64,000 nucleotides of DNA from Novosphingobium kaempferiae (GTDB lineage: Bacteria; Pseudomonadota; Alphaproteobacteria; Sphingomonadales; Sphingomonadaceae). Both the position numbers and the translations under genes were made by a program. The notes under the pieces are model-generated. The model was not told the origin of the DNA and did not search any database. It saw only the letters and a list, made by a program, of their open reading frames with translations. Shown here in pieces: positions 33,849 to 43,183 of this stretch. Location of the stretch: contig NZ_CP089301.1 in the NCBI RefSeq assembly GCF_021227995.1, forward strand, positions 558,001-622,000. The letters run 5' to 3'. Position 1 is the stretch's first letter. The number at the start of each line of letters is the position of its first letter.

Positions 33849-35543
33849 ATGACCCGATCCGTTGCGTTCGTCGGCGCCGGCCCGACCACGATATACACGC
33901 TGCATGCCCTGTTGCAGGAGCAAGTGGGCCCGTTCGAATTGACCGTGTTCGAGAAGCAGGCGAACGTCGGGCGAGGCACGCCTTATCGGCCCGGCTGGAA
34001 CGATCCGGCAATGCTGTCCAACATAGCCAGCGTCGAAATTCCGCCGCTGGAAGAGCCGCTCGTCGAGTGGCTTGATCGGCAAAGCAACGAAAGGCTTGTC
34101 GAACTACACATCAGCAGAGAGCAAATCGACGATCGGGCCTTCTACCCGCGCGTGCTTCTCGGCGAATACTTCTACGAACAGCTTCATGCGATGCTGGAAC
34201 GGGCGGTGCGTTCGGGAGTGGTGGTCGACGTACGGACACGGTGCGAAGTGGTCGACGCCATCAGCGCCGACGATGGAATGACTCTGCTCGTCCGCCCCGA
34301 GGACGGCAGTGTTTGCGAGGCACGCTTCGACCACGTCGTGCTGGCAACGGGCCACCAATGGCCTGACCAGCCGGAGGTGCGGCCGGGCTATTTCCTAAGC
34401 CCCTGGCCAGCGTCCGAAATCGAGAAGATCCCCGCCTGCCGGATCGGCATTCGCGGCTCATCTCTCACCGCGATAGACGCCGCGGTGGCGCTGGCGGTGA
34501 GCCATGGCAAGTTCGTCGAGGATAGCGAGGGTGATCTGGTCTATGCGCCCGGCGCAGACACAGACAGCTTCCACATGACGATGTTGTCGCGCAAGGGCCT
34601 GCTTCCCGAAGCGGACTTCTATTTCCCGATACCCTACGAACCGCTCGCCATCTGCACGGACCAGGCGATCGACAAACTGCTAGCCACGCAGCCGGAGGAT
34701 CTGCTCGATCACGCTTTCGGCCTGTTCAAGGAGGAACTGGCCGCAGCGGACAGTGCCTATGCCCGGCAGGTCAGCCTTGAGCACCTGAGCATGGAAGAAT
34801 TCTGCGATGGCTATTTTGCCGAGCGCATGGCCGCCGATCCATTCGTATGGGCCGAACGAAATCTGGCGGAAGCGCAGGGGAATTATCAGGCGGGTCGCAC
34901 CGTTGGCTGGCGCTACGCGATCCTGCGCATGCATGAGGTCATCCAACGCCTGATACCCTCTCTCGACGATGCCGATTTCCGGCGGTTCTCCCGCTTTTTT
35001 AAGCCCGTGTTCGTCGACGATTACGCCACTGTCCCACATGAATCCATCAAGCGGATGCTAGCGCTTCACAAAGCAGGCAAGCTTGATGTCATGCGGGTCG
35101 GAGAAGACTACAGGATCGACAGCTACGCGGCGGAAAGCGGTGCCGTCCTCCACCTGGATGGCGATGAGATTCATTTCCCCGTCTTCATCGAGGCGACGGG
35201 CCAACGCGCCCTGCCTGCCAAGGACTTTCCATTCGCATCGCTACGTGAGCAGGGCATCGTGCGCGACGTAGCAGCTAGCCCGTCGGCGGGTTCCTCGCGG
35301 CCCCCTTCGCGCGGGATCGTTGTCGACGACCAGTTCCACCCGATCTCGCCGGACATTCCAACGGACCAGCTGTTCTGCCTCAGCCTGCCGTTCATCATGG
35401 GCCGGCACCCTTTCATCCAAGGTATAACGAGTTCCTGCGAGATGGGCCGCATCGTAGGCGCCGAACTTGCTGCTGCCCTCGCGCGGGAGCGACCCGGCAC
35501 GCTTGTGCCTGCAATTCAGACCAAGAGTGCGGCAGTGTCATGA
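33849..35543 (+). CDS. FAD/NAD(P)-binding protein (FAD_NAD_binding family)
   Basis: A 564-residue cytosolic flavoprotein. The N-terminal dinucleotide fold is AFVGAGPTTIYTLHAL with an acidic residue at the end of the second strand (VFEKQANVGRG). The second motif VVLATGHQWPD and the C-terminal FIEATGQRALPAKDF complete the nucleotide-binding pattern. It resembles the large YdhS/HpyO-type FAD-NAD(P) proteins of unknown substrate. The start at 33849 has no strong ribosome binding site. The following DUF1543 gene overlaps its stop (ATGA), so both are made together. Confidence 0.88.
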   Translation: MTRSVAFVGAGPTTIYTLHALLQEQVGPFELTVFEKQANVGRGTPYRPGWNDPAMLSNIASVEIPPLEEPLVEWLDRQSNERLVELHISREQIDDRAFYPRVLLGEYFYEQLHAMLERAVRSGVVVDVRTRCEVVDAISADDGMTLLVRPEDGSVCEARFDHVVLATGHQWPDQPEVRPGYFLSPWPASEIEKIPACRIGIRGSSLTAIDAAVALAVSHGKFVEDSEGDLVYAPGADTDSFHMTMLSRKGLLPEADFYFPIPYEPLAICTDQAIDKLLATQPEDLLDHAFGLFKEELAAADSAYARQVSLEHLSMEEFCDGYFAERMAADPFVWAERNLAEAQGNYQAGRTVGWRYAILRMHEVIQRLIPSLDDADFRRFSRFFKPVFVDDYATVPHESIKRMLALHKAGKLDVMRVGEDYRIDSYAAESGAVLHLDGDEIHFPVFIEATGQRALPAKDFPFASLREQGIVRDVAASPSAGSSRPPSRGIVVDDQFHPISPDIPTDQLFCLSLPFIMGRHPFIQGITSSCEMGRIVGAELAAALARERPGTLVPAIQTKSAAVS

Positions 35544-36052
35544 AGCTGTTTGCGATCTACATCGGCGGCGAGTTTCCAGGTGCCAATATCGAAGTCCACG
35601 ACGTGCGTTTCGTCGTTGCCGATGCGATCGAGGAAACTTACACGGCGCTGCGTCGCGATTGGTGGGGCGTACCTCGCAGTCTGCACATTGATTGCTGGGC
35701 GCATATCACCCACGCGGACGGCTACGACGTGTCTCTGCGCGCCGAGCCATTCACCGGGCCCGAGAAACTCTATTTCGTCAATCTGGGCGGGTATGAGCCC
35801 GGGGAGTTCGCGGAACGCCACCGCAACATCTTCGTCGTCGCGGAAAGCGAGCGCCAAGCGAAGTCGCGCGCGATGAAGGCGGTCAGACACTGGGCCGATC
35901 CGCACAAGGACGATCTTTACGAAGCTGAAGAGGCTTTCTGCCTGACGGACCAGTCGGTCGGCGAGCGCCTGTTCGTCCATTTGACGCGAAGCTCTGCCGC
36001 CGCCGAGCCTAGCTTCATCTGTCAATACATACCGATCCGGAAAAACAGTTGA
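35540..36052 (+). CDS. DUF1543 domain protein
   Basis: A 170-residue protein that opens with the DUF1543 hallmark MKLFAIYIGGEFPGANIEVH and continues with DVRFVVADAIEETY. The family is uncharacterised and often has one or two copies of this about 50-residue unit; a second, weaker copy (LYFVNLGGYEPGEFAERHRN) is visible at about 75-95. Translationally coupled to the upstream FAD protein, which suggests a shared role. Confidence 0.85.
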   Translation: MKLFAIYIGGEFPGANIEVHDVRFVVADAIEETYTALRRDWWGVPRSLHIDCWAHITHADGYDVSLRAEPFTGPEKLYFVNLGGYEPGEFAERHRNIFVVAESERQAKSRAMKAVRHWADPHKDDLYEAEEAFCLTDQSVGERLFVHLTRSSAAAEPSFICQYIPIRKNS

Positions 36053-36112
36053 GATATCAGATTGTGCAGCGGCGACCGGACCGGTCGCGGGCAACGGTCG
36101 TTAGTACGCGCC

Positions 36113-36454
36113 ATGGCTGACAGAGCGGCCACTGCGCGTAATTATCCCGTCACGCCCGACGGACGCTACTTCGTGGTCCGCGGCAGGCTATGGCGACTGT
36201 CTGACCCGCGCCTGCCCGAAGACCGGCGGGCGCAACTGGTGAGTGACCTGATGACCGCCCGCCGTGCGATAGCGACTGCCCGGCGTTCAAAGGATAAGGC
36301 AGCGGAGGATCAGGCGCACGCCGCAGTGGAAGCGGCCAAGCGTCTGCTGGGAGAACGGGGACCGGTTTGGTGGGACGACGGAGCTACTGACCTCAATCGC
36401 CATATGGCGCGGAACACACCCTATGCAGCCTGGTATGCGGCCCGAACGGCATGA
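36113..36454 (+). CDS. Conserved hypothetical protein
   Basis: A 113-residue hydrophilic protein with the phrase YPVTPDGRYFVVRGRLWRLS near the N-terminus, an Arg/Ala-rich helix in the middle, and WWDDGATDLNRH near the C-terminus. I recognise it only as a conserved alphaproteobacterial hypothetical protein. It follows DUF1543 by 60 nt on the same strand and may belong to the same unit. The ATG at 36113 is chosen because the conserved start begins there. Confidence 0.7.
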   Translation: MADRAATARNYPVTPDGRYFVVRGRLWRLSDPRLPEDRRAQLVSDLMTARRAIATARRSKDKAAEDQAHAAVEAAKRLLGERGPVWWDDGATDLNRHMARNTPYAAWYAARTA

Positions 36455-37233
36455 TGTCACGAGAATGCGAGGCATTCGGCACCGTCCGGTAATTGTCTGT
36501 CCGTTTATTATGCAATGGTCGATGCCGCGTCCGCCAAGAATCAACCTTTCCGTGTCGATCTCGATCTGAAAACGCCGGATCGCCGCTCGTGACCTTAAAC
36601 ATCGCAATATTGATGTGGGTTAATCCGGCGCGAGAGTTCTCTGTTATCATCTCGATTCAGAAGTGCCGTACTTGCCGATGGCATTTCTGCGATGATCGAG
36701 GCGCGATCTCATGGGCCGACTGCGCCTCCGTCAACGGCTTGGCCAAGGCGACCGCAACCGCCTTTGGCTACGACGCGAGCGTAGCACTTCATTCCTGCTG
36801 CGCTCGCGTCGGAAGCTGGGCTTTACGGTATTCAATTCAGCGGATTTCCACTGAGTCGATGTTCTGCGTCGGACTGCATTCCGCCAGACTCAAAACTTTG
36901 ACGCAGAAGAGAATTGGTCAGCAATAATCCTGCACGTCACTTCTCAGGTTCAACATGAGACGATTCAGCCTCCACTGAATCTTCCCCCAACAGCGAAACG
37001 AATCGACAGGTCCAATTTTCCGAGGCGTCAATAATATTAACATAGATCAACTCGATTAGGTTTTCTCCGAGGACTGAGTGGGCATTTTTGCTAATGACAA
37101 CGCCCGATATCTATAATTCTATCCACGATTTTCCGCCACATTTCCTAACCTTATCGTTAACTGCAAAAAATACTGATATCCTTTAATTCGTTTTCGTGCG
37201 CACAACACCGCCTCCTTAAATGAGGGGCCACTC
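36455..37233. other. Long gap without a convincing gene
   Basis: About 780 bp. An open frame at 36493-36927 has Cys-rich, atypical composition and no binding site and was not accepted. From about 36940 the DNA is AT-rich. The last 70 bp before 37234 probably contain the promoter of the HTH mini-gene. Confidence 0.5.
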
Positions 37234-37443
37234 ATGTCTTTGATACCAACGCTGACACTTACTCTACGCGAGACCGAAGTCATTCGCTTGGTTGCCGATG
37301 GATTCTCCGCGAAAGAGGCGGCAATTCGTCTCGAAATTGCCCCCTGCACCGTCGAGCGTCATGTCGAGAACGTAAGGCTCAAGACGCGTTCGCGAAATCG
37401 CGCGCACATGATCGCGCAGGTCATGACGGCGCAACTGATCTAA
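37234..37443 (+). CDS. Stand-alone LuxR-type helix-turn-helix protein
   Basis: A 69-residue protein that is almost entirely a GerE/LuxR HTH: LTLTLRETEVIRLVADGFSA, then KEAAIRLEIAPCTVERHVENV (one residue beyond shown by position 30-50). No sensor or receiver domain. ATG 37234 follows TGAGGGG. Single-domain proteins like this resemble GerE or the DNA-binding half of NarL-type regulators and may act as dimers. It is isolated by AT-rich gaps on both sides. Target genes unknown. Confidence 0.85.
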   Translation: MSLIPTLTLTLRETEVIRLVADGFSAKEAAIRLEIAPCTVERHVENVRLKTRSRNRAHMIAQVMTAQLI

Positions 37444-37857
37444 TCACATCGGGGGGTGGACGGCACTGAGCGTGGTCGCGCTTCGCGGTGCCGTCCGGGT
37501 TGCGCCTCTAACGGGACGAAAATCTTCGGACAACCCAAGAAACGTCCAGCCAGATTTCAATTACATTTGTATCGCCGGATTCGGTTGAGAAATCGTCGTT
37601 CAGCTGTGCGCAATTGGCATCGGTTTGGACGTTGTTTCTATCTCGGACCGGAAGAAAAAGGCGAAGGCAATGCCAGACCACGCCTATTGATGCTGCGAAT
37701 TTCATTTGACTTGCAGGTGCGATCACCGGGCAAAAATCTCTCAAGCTCGCGATATCGCTGATCTGACTAAGAGCATTCCGGCTTCATGATCTATGTTATT
37801 GCGCCGCCGAATAAGAGAGCTGCACGAGTAGTGGGTTGCGGGTGTGAAAGGGGGCGC
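37444..37857. other. Gap without a convincing gene
   Basis: About 410 bp with no open frame of coding-like composition and ribosome binding site. The end includes AAAGGGGG, the binding site for the small membrane protein at 37858. Confidence 0.5.
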
Positions 37858-38025
37858 ATGTCACATATCGATTCACTGTCCCCAGGAATGCTTACACTTA
37901 GCGCGGCCGGGGTGATTGCCGTGGCAAGCACCATAATGGGCGACTTTGGTTTGCCGCTGTGGGGCAGGATCGTCCTCAGGGCTGTTGGCGTGGCGGCAAT
38001 CGCACTCGGTCTGGCGCTCGCCTGA
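37858..38025 (+). CDS. Small membrane protein
   Basis: A 55-residue protein with two hydrophobic stretches (LSAAGVIAVASTIMG and IVLRAVGVAAIALGLALA) separated by a short loop. The start ATG at 37858 follows AAAGGGGGCGC, a strong ribosome binding site; upstream in-frame starts lack one. Function unknown. Confidence 0.6.
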   Translation: MSHIDSLSPGMLTLSAAGVIAVASTIMGDFGLPLWGRIVLRAVGVAAIALGLALA

Positions 38026-38626
38026 CCCACTTATCATCAAAAATTTTGCGTGCCGGTTGACCAACAAAAGATGCGCCGGATCTGTTGCGCCGACGACCTT
38101 CATCCAAAGGCTGGACACTTGGGCCCAGAGGGCTTCCAGTACGCGACGAACCGATGACCGAGTCGGGAACGGCGATGCTTTAAGACCCGTTTATAAATCA
38201 AACAGACCAAACCAGTCGCAGCCTCGTGGCCCGGTTCTTGCTCCCACCACTCCCTCCGTTGGAACTGGGCCACCATTTTACTCACTTCAGAAACGGCTCT
38301 GTGCTCCCCTTTCTAAGAGGACAGAGCAGCATGCATGCCAGATATCCCGACGTACATGCGCCGGGAAATAATGTGACCCGAGCGGTTCACAGTATCGTGG
38401 GTGTCAGGCTTATTTTCCACCAGTACCTGGGCCTGCCACTTACTTCACGCTTTCGGGCCTACTGATCATCTGATGTGTCGACTGCTCGGCAAACTCGCGC
38501 GCCGGCTGCTGGTTGAGAGCCCCTATGCAGTGGCGCGAGGCAGGTAGCCCGCACTCGGCGACGCGCTCCTGAAAGGCCCGATGCTCACGCTGAAAATGGA
38601 AACCGCGATACCATCGCCTGACGACA
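38026..38626. other. Gap without a convincing gene
   Basis: About 600 bp. Several short open frames exist on both strands (for example 38440-38673 on the minus strand, rich in His, Arg and Gln), but none has both a plausible start and recognisable sequence. Confidence 0.45.
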
Positions 38627-38878
38627 TCAGTCCGTCTTTGCTCCCATGGCGGGTGCGTCGATGATCGACGCAATCACGGTGAACAGGATCAATCCCGAGT
38701 CGTCTGTCACCTCAACGCGAAGATCGTCACATCCCTGTCGCTTCGAGGCCTTCTCAGTGAGAATCTCCGCAACATACCGCATCGCATTGCACTTTGCGTC
38801 GACTACGTCTTCCAGTTCCGTTCCGGTTGGGTCCGGCGTGGCGCTTCCGTTGAAGGCATTGAAATGGAATGTTTGCAA
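38627..38878 (-). CDS. DUF6894 family protein
   Basis: An 83-residue protein with the pattern of small sphingomonad/rhizobial DUF6894 proteins: N-terminal FHFNAFNG, an acidic DPTGTELEDVVDAKCNA segment, then VEVTDDSGLILFTV. These proteins are often linked to general stress regulons. The TTG start at 38878 follows AAGGACGAGAG at a suitable distance. No partner gene is adjacent. Confidence 0.75.
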   Translation of the reverse strand: MQTFHFNAFNGSATPDPTGTELEDVVDAKCNAMRYVAEILTEKASKRQGCDDLRVEVTDDSGLILFTVIASIIDAPAMGAKTD

Positions 38879-39042
38879 ACTCTCGTCCTTGTCACGACTT
38901 TTCCCCTTCGCTTAAGCGATAGTGCAATAGCGGCATGCGAAGTTCCCTGCGGAACCGCCCGACGCTGCCCGCATGCGACAGATTCAATGCGCCACGCGTG
39001 CGGGTGTCGAATGTTTGCCCGCAATGGCCCCGATTCTTTGCG

Positions 39043-39240
39043 TTAACGGATTCGGGAGAGAAATCGGTACGGGTCTCCAGCTGCACCAGTAGGCGCTACG
39101 TCCGGCTCAAGTTCGCGGATGACGAGGTTGACCACCTCCAAAATCTCACGCTCATGTTTTAGCCAATGGGAAAGCGAGGTATTTCCAAGTGCCGCGATAA
39201 CGTCGGCTTCAGTAGCGGCACGAAGCTTTACTTCACACAT
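39043..39240 (-). CDS. Small hypothetical protein
   Basis: A 65-residue acidic protein starting MCEVKLRAATEADVIAALG. The ATG at 39240 follows GGAGG 5 nt upstream, a near-perfect ribosome binding site, which is the main support. Not recognised. It lies 160 bp from DUF6894 on the same strand. Confidence 0.6.
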   Translation of the reverse strand: MCEVKLRAATEADVIAALGNTSLSHWLKHEREILEVVNLVIRELEPDVAPTGAAGDPYRFLSRIR

Positions 39241-39535
39241 GCGTCCTCCAGCGTTTGAACCAAGTTAGGGCTCATCGGCTGGTTCTGTCATTCATCCAGG
39301 TTATCTCAGTGCGAATGTAGCGCTTTCCTTACGAGGCGCGCTCATGTTCCGCGTGATCAACGATTTTCGGCGCCGTTGAGGCTCGGCGCATCGTCCCCCT
39401 GCAATACCTCGCGCCCAGCCCGGGCACGCCTTGAGGTAAACGATCAACGGGCGGCGAGGCGTATCACCAAATACGATCGATGCGAGGTCTATTGCTGTCC
39501 GCCGAGCCCGGTGCCGCCCGGTGCCGGTTTTGAGA

Positions 39536-40495
39536 TCAATCTCGAGATGAAATCCGAGCCCAAGATCTCCTATCCCCGCGCAATCGGGCAGCATCCCCCG
39601 CGCTGATCGCGGCGCAAAGCGTGAGGATCGTATGGGCGTGCCGCATGGCCACGGCTTCGCGGTCCGCGCCGTAACCGCCGCCCAGCGTGCTCGCCAACGG
39701 AACGCCGCGCTGCCTGGCTTCTGTCGCCACGAATCGATCGCGTTCCGCAAGGCCCCCGTCGCTCAGCGACAGCCGACCAAGCTTGTCGTCTGCATGCGCG
39801 TCGACGCCGGCCTGCAGAAGGATCAGTTCCGGTGCGAAATGATCGAGGACCATCGGCAGCGATCCGGCCAAAGCTTCCAGATAGACCGCATCGCCTGTTC
39901 CATCGGGTAGCCCGACATCCAGTGATGAGCGGGCCTTGCGGGTGGGGAAGTTCTTCTCGGCATGAATGGACAGGGTGAATATTTCGCTGCGCCCTGCAGT
40001 AAGGGCCGCAGTGCCGTCGCCCTGGTGCACGTCGAGATCGAGTATCAGGATGCGCGAGACGTCACCCTCCTCGATCATCCGGTTGGCGGCGAGCGCCAGA
40101 TCATTGAACACGCAATAGCCTGCGCCAGTGTCGGCCAGGGCATGGTGGCTGCCGCCGGCGGAATTTGCAGCATACCCATGTTGCAACGCCAGCTTAGCCG
40201 CGAGCCATGTTCCTCCGGGGGAGAGTTGCGACCGCCGGGAAATCCGCTCGTCGATCGCAAAGCCGATCCGACGCTGCTTGGTCGCTGGCACTGAGCAACT
40301 GATGACTTCGCCGACATAGGCGGGGTCGTGGACAGCCTCGAGCCATTCTCTTGGCATGATCTCGGGCGCATGGACCGTCATTGGGACGCCACTTTCGCTC
40401 AGCGCGCGCATCACCAGCGCATACTTGTCATGCGGAAAAGTGCCGGTGCGGTCGGTTTCGACCACATAACCGGGATGATGAACGACATGCAGCAT
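39536..40495 (-). CDS. Histone deacetylase-superfamily amidohydrolase
   Basis: Predicted Zn-dependent deacetylase, 319 residues. Motifs include the substrate-pocket [19 protein letters not shown] (active-site His pair), the metal ligands in [13 protein letters not shown], the middle [15 protein letters not shown] with the distal Asp, and TLGGGYG near the end. It resembles the class IV/HDAC11-like bacterial enzymes, which act on acetylated polyamines or other small amides rather than histones. ATG 40495 ([12 protein letters not shown]) is preferred over an upstream in-frame codon. It lies downstream of the YdeP-type oxidoreductase on the same strand across 411 bp. Confidence 0.9.
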   Translation of the reverse strand: MLHVVHHPGYVVETDRTGTFPHDKYALVMRALSESGVPMTVHAPEIMPREWLEAVHDPAYVGEVISCSVPATKQRRIGFAIDERISRRSQLSPGGTWLAAKLALQHGYAANSAGGSHHALADTGAGYCVFNDLALAANRMIEEGDVSRILILDLDVHQGDGTAALTAGRSEIFTLSIHAEKNFPTRKARSSLDVGLPDGTGDAVYLEALAGSLPMVLDHFAPELILLQAGVDAHADDKLGRLSLSDGGLAERDRFVATEARQRGVPLASTLGGGYGADREAVAMRHAHTILTLCAAISAGDAARLRGDRRSWARISSRD

Positions 40496-40906
40496 GGCCT
40501 GGCAGGTATAATGCCAAGGCGCGCAGGTCGAGCAGCATTGCTGGGCGTAGGGGGCTGACGCCTCTACAAAAGGCGTGTGTGGGACAAGATGAACGCCGAC
40601 GCATTTCAAGATTTAAACGGGAGATTTTTCGTTACGGTGGAGACAACGGCGCTTATCGCGGACCGGACGGCGTCAGCGATCCCCTCCAGTCGTCAACGAA
40701 GTGCGGCTAGGAATGGCCGGCCATGCCGCACAGCTTCAAGCGCGCCACGCCGATGTGGCACGCCGCTAGCCATGCCTTGAAAGGCTCGGATCATGTGAGC
40801 ATTTCGTGGGGTATGGTAAGACGTGTCAACGCGAAGGTGCGATGGCCTCGCGGGTCCTCAGTGACGTAACCACCTGATCCTTACAACCCTTACATCGGAC
40901 GCGCGA
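40496..40906. other. Gap between the oxidoreductase and the deacetylase
   Basis: No convincing gene. A weak hairpin (ACGCCTCTACAAAAGGCGT, about 40558-40576) is the only structure noted. It probably holds the oxidoreductase terminator and the deacetylase promoter. Confidence 0.45.
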
Positions 40907-43171
40907 TCAGCCTGGTCGGATCTGGACGGGAATGCCCTTTGCTGCAGGAGTCTTCGACAAGCGATCATGATGATCCAGCGGTACGAGAGGATTGAGCTCA
41001 GGAAAGTAACCGGCGAGGCTGCCACAAGGGATGTCGTAAGGCGTTACCGCAAGTCCGCGTACGATGCGCTTGATGCCGTCTTCGCTGTCTGTCTCGAGTT
41101 GCACCAACGCGCCTTCTTCCAGCCCCGCCTGCGCAATGTCGAAGGGGTTCATCAGCACAATCATTCGGGAGCCTTCAAGGCCACGCAGGCGGTCCGAATG
41201 GCCGTACACAGTGGTGTTGAACTGGTCGTTGGAGCGCAGCGTAACCAGCGTGTAGCGTCCGGCGGCGTCCTTGATGGCATTGGTGCTAAGCGTATCGGGC
41301 ACGGTAAACTCGGCCTTGCCGCTTTGTGTCTTCCAGATCCGGTCGTGAGCCGGGTTGCCGCGATAGAAGCCGCCGGGCGTGTGCATCCTCGCGCTCAGAT
41401 CGTGAAACTCGTCCGGGTAAGTGCGGGCGATGAGATCGCGGACTTTGCCATAGTCACCTGTCCATTCTTCCCAATGCCAAAGCGGATGATGCGGCAGGGT
41501 GGCATTGGCGATCGCAGCGACGATAGCGAGTTCGGATTTCAGATCCGGGCTGGCCGGTTCACGGCGACCGACCGAGCCGTAGATGTGGCTGAAACTGTCT
41601 TCTATGGTGACGGTCTGCGGGCCCGTTTCCTGCATGTCCTCCTCCGCACGGACGAGGCACGGGAGGATGTAAGACTCATTGCCTGGTAGCAGATGCGTGC
41701 GGTTGAGCCGCGTGGCGATATGCACCGTCAGTTCCAGATCCCGCCACGCGGGGTGAATGCGCGACTGGTCCGGAACCGCGCGCGCCAGATTGCCGCCAAG
41801 CCCGATGAACCCTTTGGCGCTGCCATCGAGCACTGCTTCGAGGAATTCGACGGTCGTGTGACCCTTTTCAGTGGGCGGATCGAATCCGAAGATTTCACGA
41901 AGTTTGTCCAAGGGCACCAGCTCTGGCTTTTCTGAAATTCCCACGGTGCGCTGGCCCTGCACGTTGGAGTGCCCGCGAATGGGCTGGCACCCGGCGCCTT
42001 GCCGACCGATATTACCTCGAAGGAGGAGAAGGTTGACCAGCATTCCAATTGCCTGCGAGCCATGGACCTGCTGTGTCAATCCCATGCCGTAGATACCGAT
42101 AACGTTATTCGCCTCCGCATAAACGTCACCTGCCGCCTCCAGCTCGGCGCGGGTAAGGCCGCTCACGCGCTCTATCTCGGGCCAGCCGGTCGCCTCGGCC
42201 TCGGCGACGAAATCGGTCTCACCCGTGCAGTGTTCATCCAGAAAGGTACGATCGAGGACGTTGCCTTCGCGCGCCTCGCGCTCGAGGACGCGCTTGCACA
42301 CGCCCATGAGCGCGGCAATGTCTCCACCCGGACGGACCTGCAGGAACTGGTGCGCGATCTTCGTCGGCTTCCCGAGCGTCATCTGCCACGGATTTTGTGG
42401 ATCGACGAACTCGAGCAGTCCCTTCTCGCGCAAGGGATTGAACGCGATGATCTTGCAGCCACGTTGTACTGCGTCCTTGAGTGGATGGAGGATGCGGGGG
42501 CTGTTCGTCCCGGGGTTCTGCCCAAGATAGAAGATGGCATCGCAGTGCGAAAGATCATCGAAAGTGCAGGTTCCCACCGGTGAACCAATGACCTTCGTCA
42601 GTCCGACCGAGGTCGTCTCGTGACACATATTGGAGCTGTCGGGCAGATTGTTGTGCCCGTACATGCGCGCGAAGACGCCATAGAGATACGATGGCTCCAG
42701 AGCCGCCTTGCCAGATGCGTAGAATGTAACCGATTTCGGCTCCAGTCGCTGCAGGGTTCGACCGATGGCCGCGAAAGCCTCGTCCCAGGAGACGGGTACA
42801 TAGCGATCGGTCTTTGCATCGTAGCGCATGGGTTCAGTCAGACGACCGGCCATCTCGAGATCATGGTCGGACCATGCCGCCAGTTCGGCTACAGTGTGCG
42901 CGGAGAAGAACGCGGGGGTACACCGTTCGGAAGTCAGGTCCCAGACGGTAGCCTTTGCGCCATTTTCGCAGAATTCGGCAACGTGTGGATTGGGAGGCTT
43001 CGCCCAGGCGCAAGAACTGCACATGTAGCCTTCGGGCTTGTTCTGCTCGGCCAGGGTGCGCAGTGCGGCAGGGGAGGCCTTGGCGTCGCGCTCGACCCGG
43101 ACCATTCCTTTCAGCGAACCCCACCCGCCGGTGGCGCCATCATAATTCCTTGGCTTTGCCGTTTCGTCCAT
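40907..43171 (-). CDS. FdhF/YdeP-family molybdopterin oxidoreductase
   Basis: Predicted bis-MGD enzyme of the DMSO reductase superfamily, 754 residues. The N-terminus has the YdeP-type cluster region YMCSSCAWAKPPNPHVAEFC followed by ENGAK. The molybdopterin domains contain SNMCHETTSVGL, YLGQNPGTNSPR and GQRTVGISEKPE. E. coli YdeP contributes to acid resistance, and relatives are formate-dehydrogenase-like; the reaction here is unknown. ATG 43171 follows AAGGA. It is 12 nt after the catalase-like gene, so the two are cotranscribed. MobA at 30.9 kb could supply the guanine dinucleotide cofactor. Confidence 0.93.
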   Translation of the reverse strand: MDETAKPRNYDGATGGWGSLKGMVRVERDAKASPAALRTLAEQNKPEGYMCSSCAWAKPPNPHVAEFCENGAKATVWDLTSERCTPAFFSAHTVAELAAWSDHDLEMAGRLTEPMRYDAKTDRYVPVSWDEAFAAIGRTLQRLEPKSVTFYASGKAALEPSYLYGVFARMYGHNNLPDSSNMCHETTSVGLTKVIGSPVGTCTFDDLSHCDAIFYLGQNPGTNSPRILHPLKDAVQRGCKIIAFNPLREKGLLEFVDPQNPWQMTLGKPTKIAHQFLQVRPGGDIAALMGVCKRVLEREAREGNVLDRTFLDEHCTGETDFVAEAEATGWPEIERVSGLTRAELEAAGDVYAEANNVIGIYGMGLTQQVHGSQAIGMLVNLLLLRGNIGRQGAGCQPIRGHSNVQGQRTVGISEKPELVPLDKLREIFGFDPPTEKGHTTVEFLEAVLDGSAKGFIGLGGNLARAVPDQSRIHPAWRDLELTVHIATRLNRTHLLPGNESYILPCLVRAEEDMQETGPQTVTIEDSFSHIYGSVGRREPASPDLKSELAIVAAIANATLPHHPLWHWEEWTGDYGKVRDLIARTYPDEFHDLSARMHTPGGFYRGNPAHDRIWKTQSGKAEFTVPDTLSTNAIKDAAGRYTLVTLRSNDQFNTTVYGHSDRLRGLEGSRMIVLMNPFDIAQAGLEEGALVQLETDSEDGIKRIVRGLAVTPYDIPCGSLAGYFPELNPLVPLDHHDRLSKTPAAKGIPVQIRPG

Positions 43172-43183
43172 GCCGATATTCCT

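Noticed and set aside
36493..36927. A 144-codon frame in the gap before the HTH mini-gene
   Set aside because: Cys/Ser/Arg-rich, no binding site, no recognised segment.
38440..38673. A 77-codon minus-strand frame with RWYRGFHFQREHRAF
   Set aside because: Composition is borderline, but there is no clear start signal or family; it also overlaps the end of the better supported DUF6894 gene.
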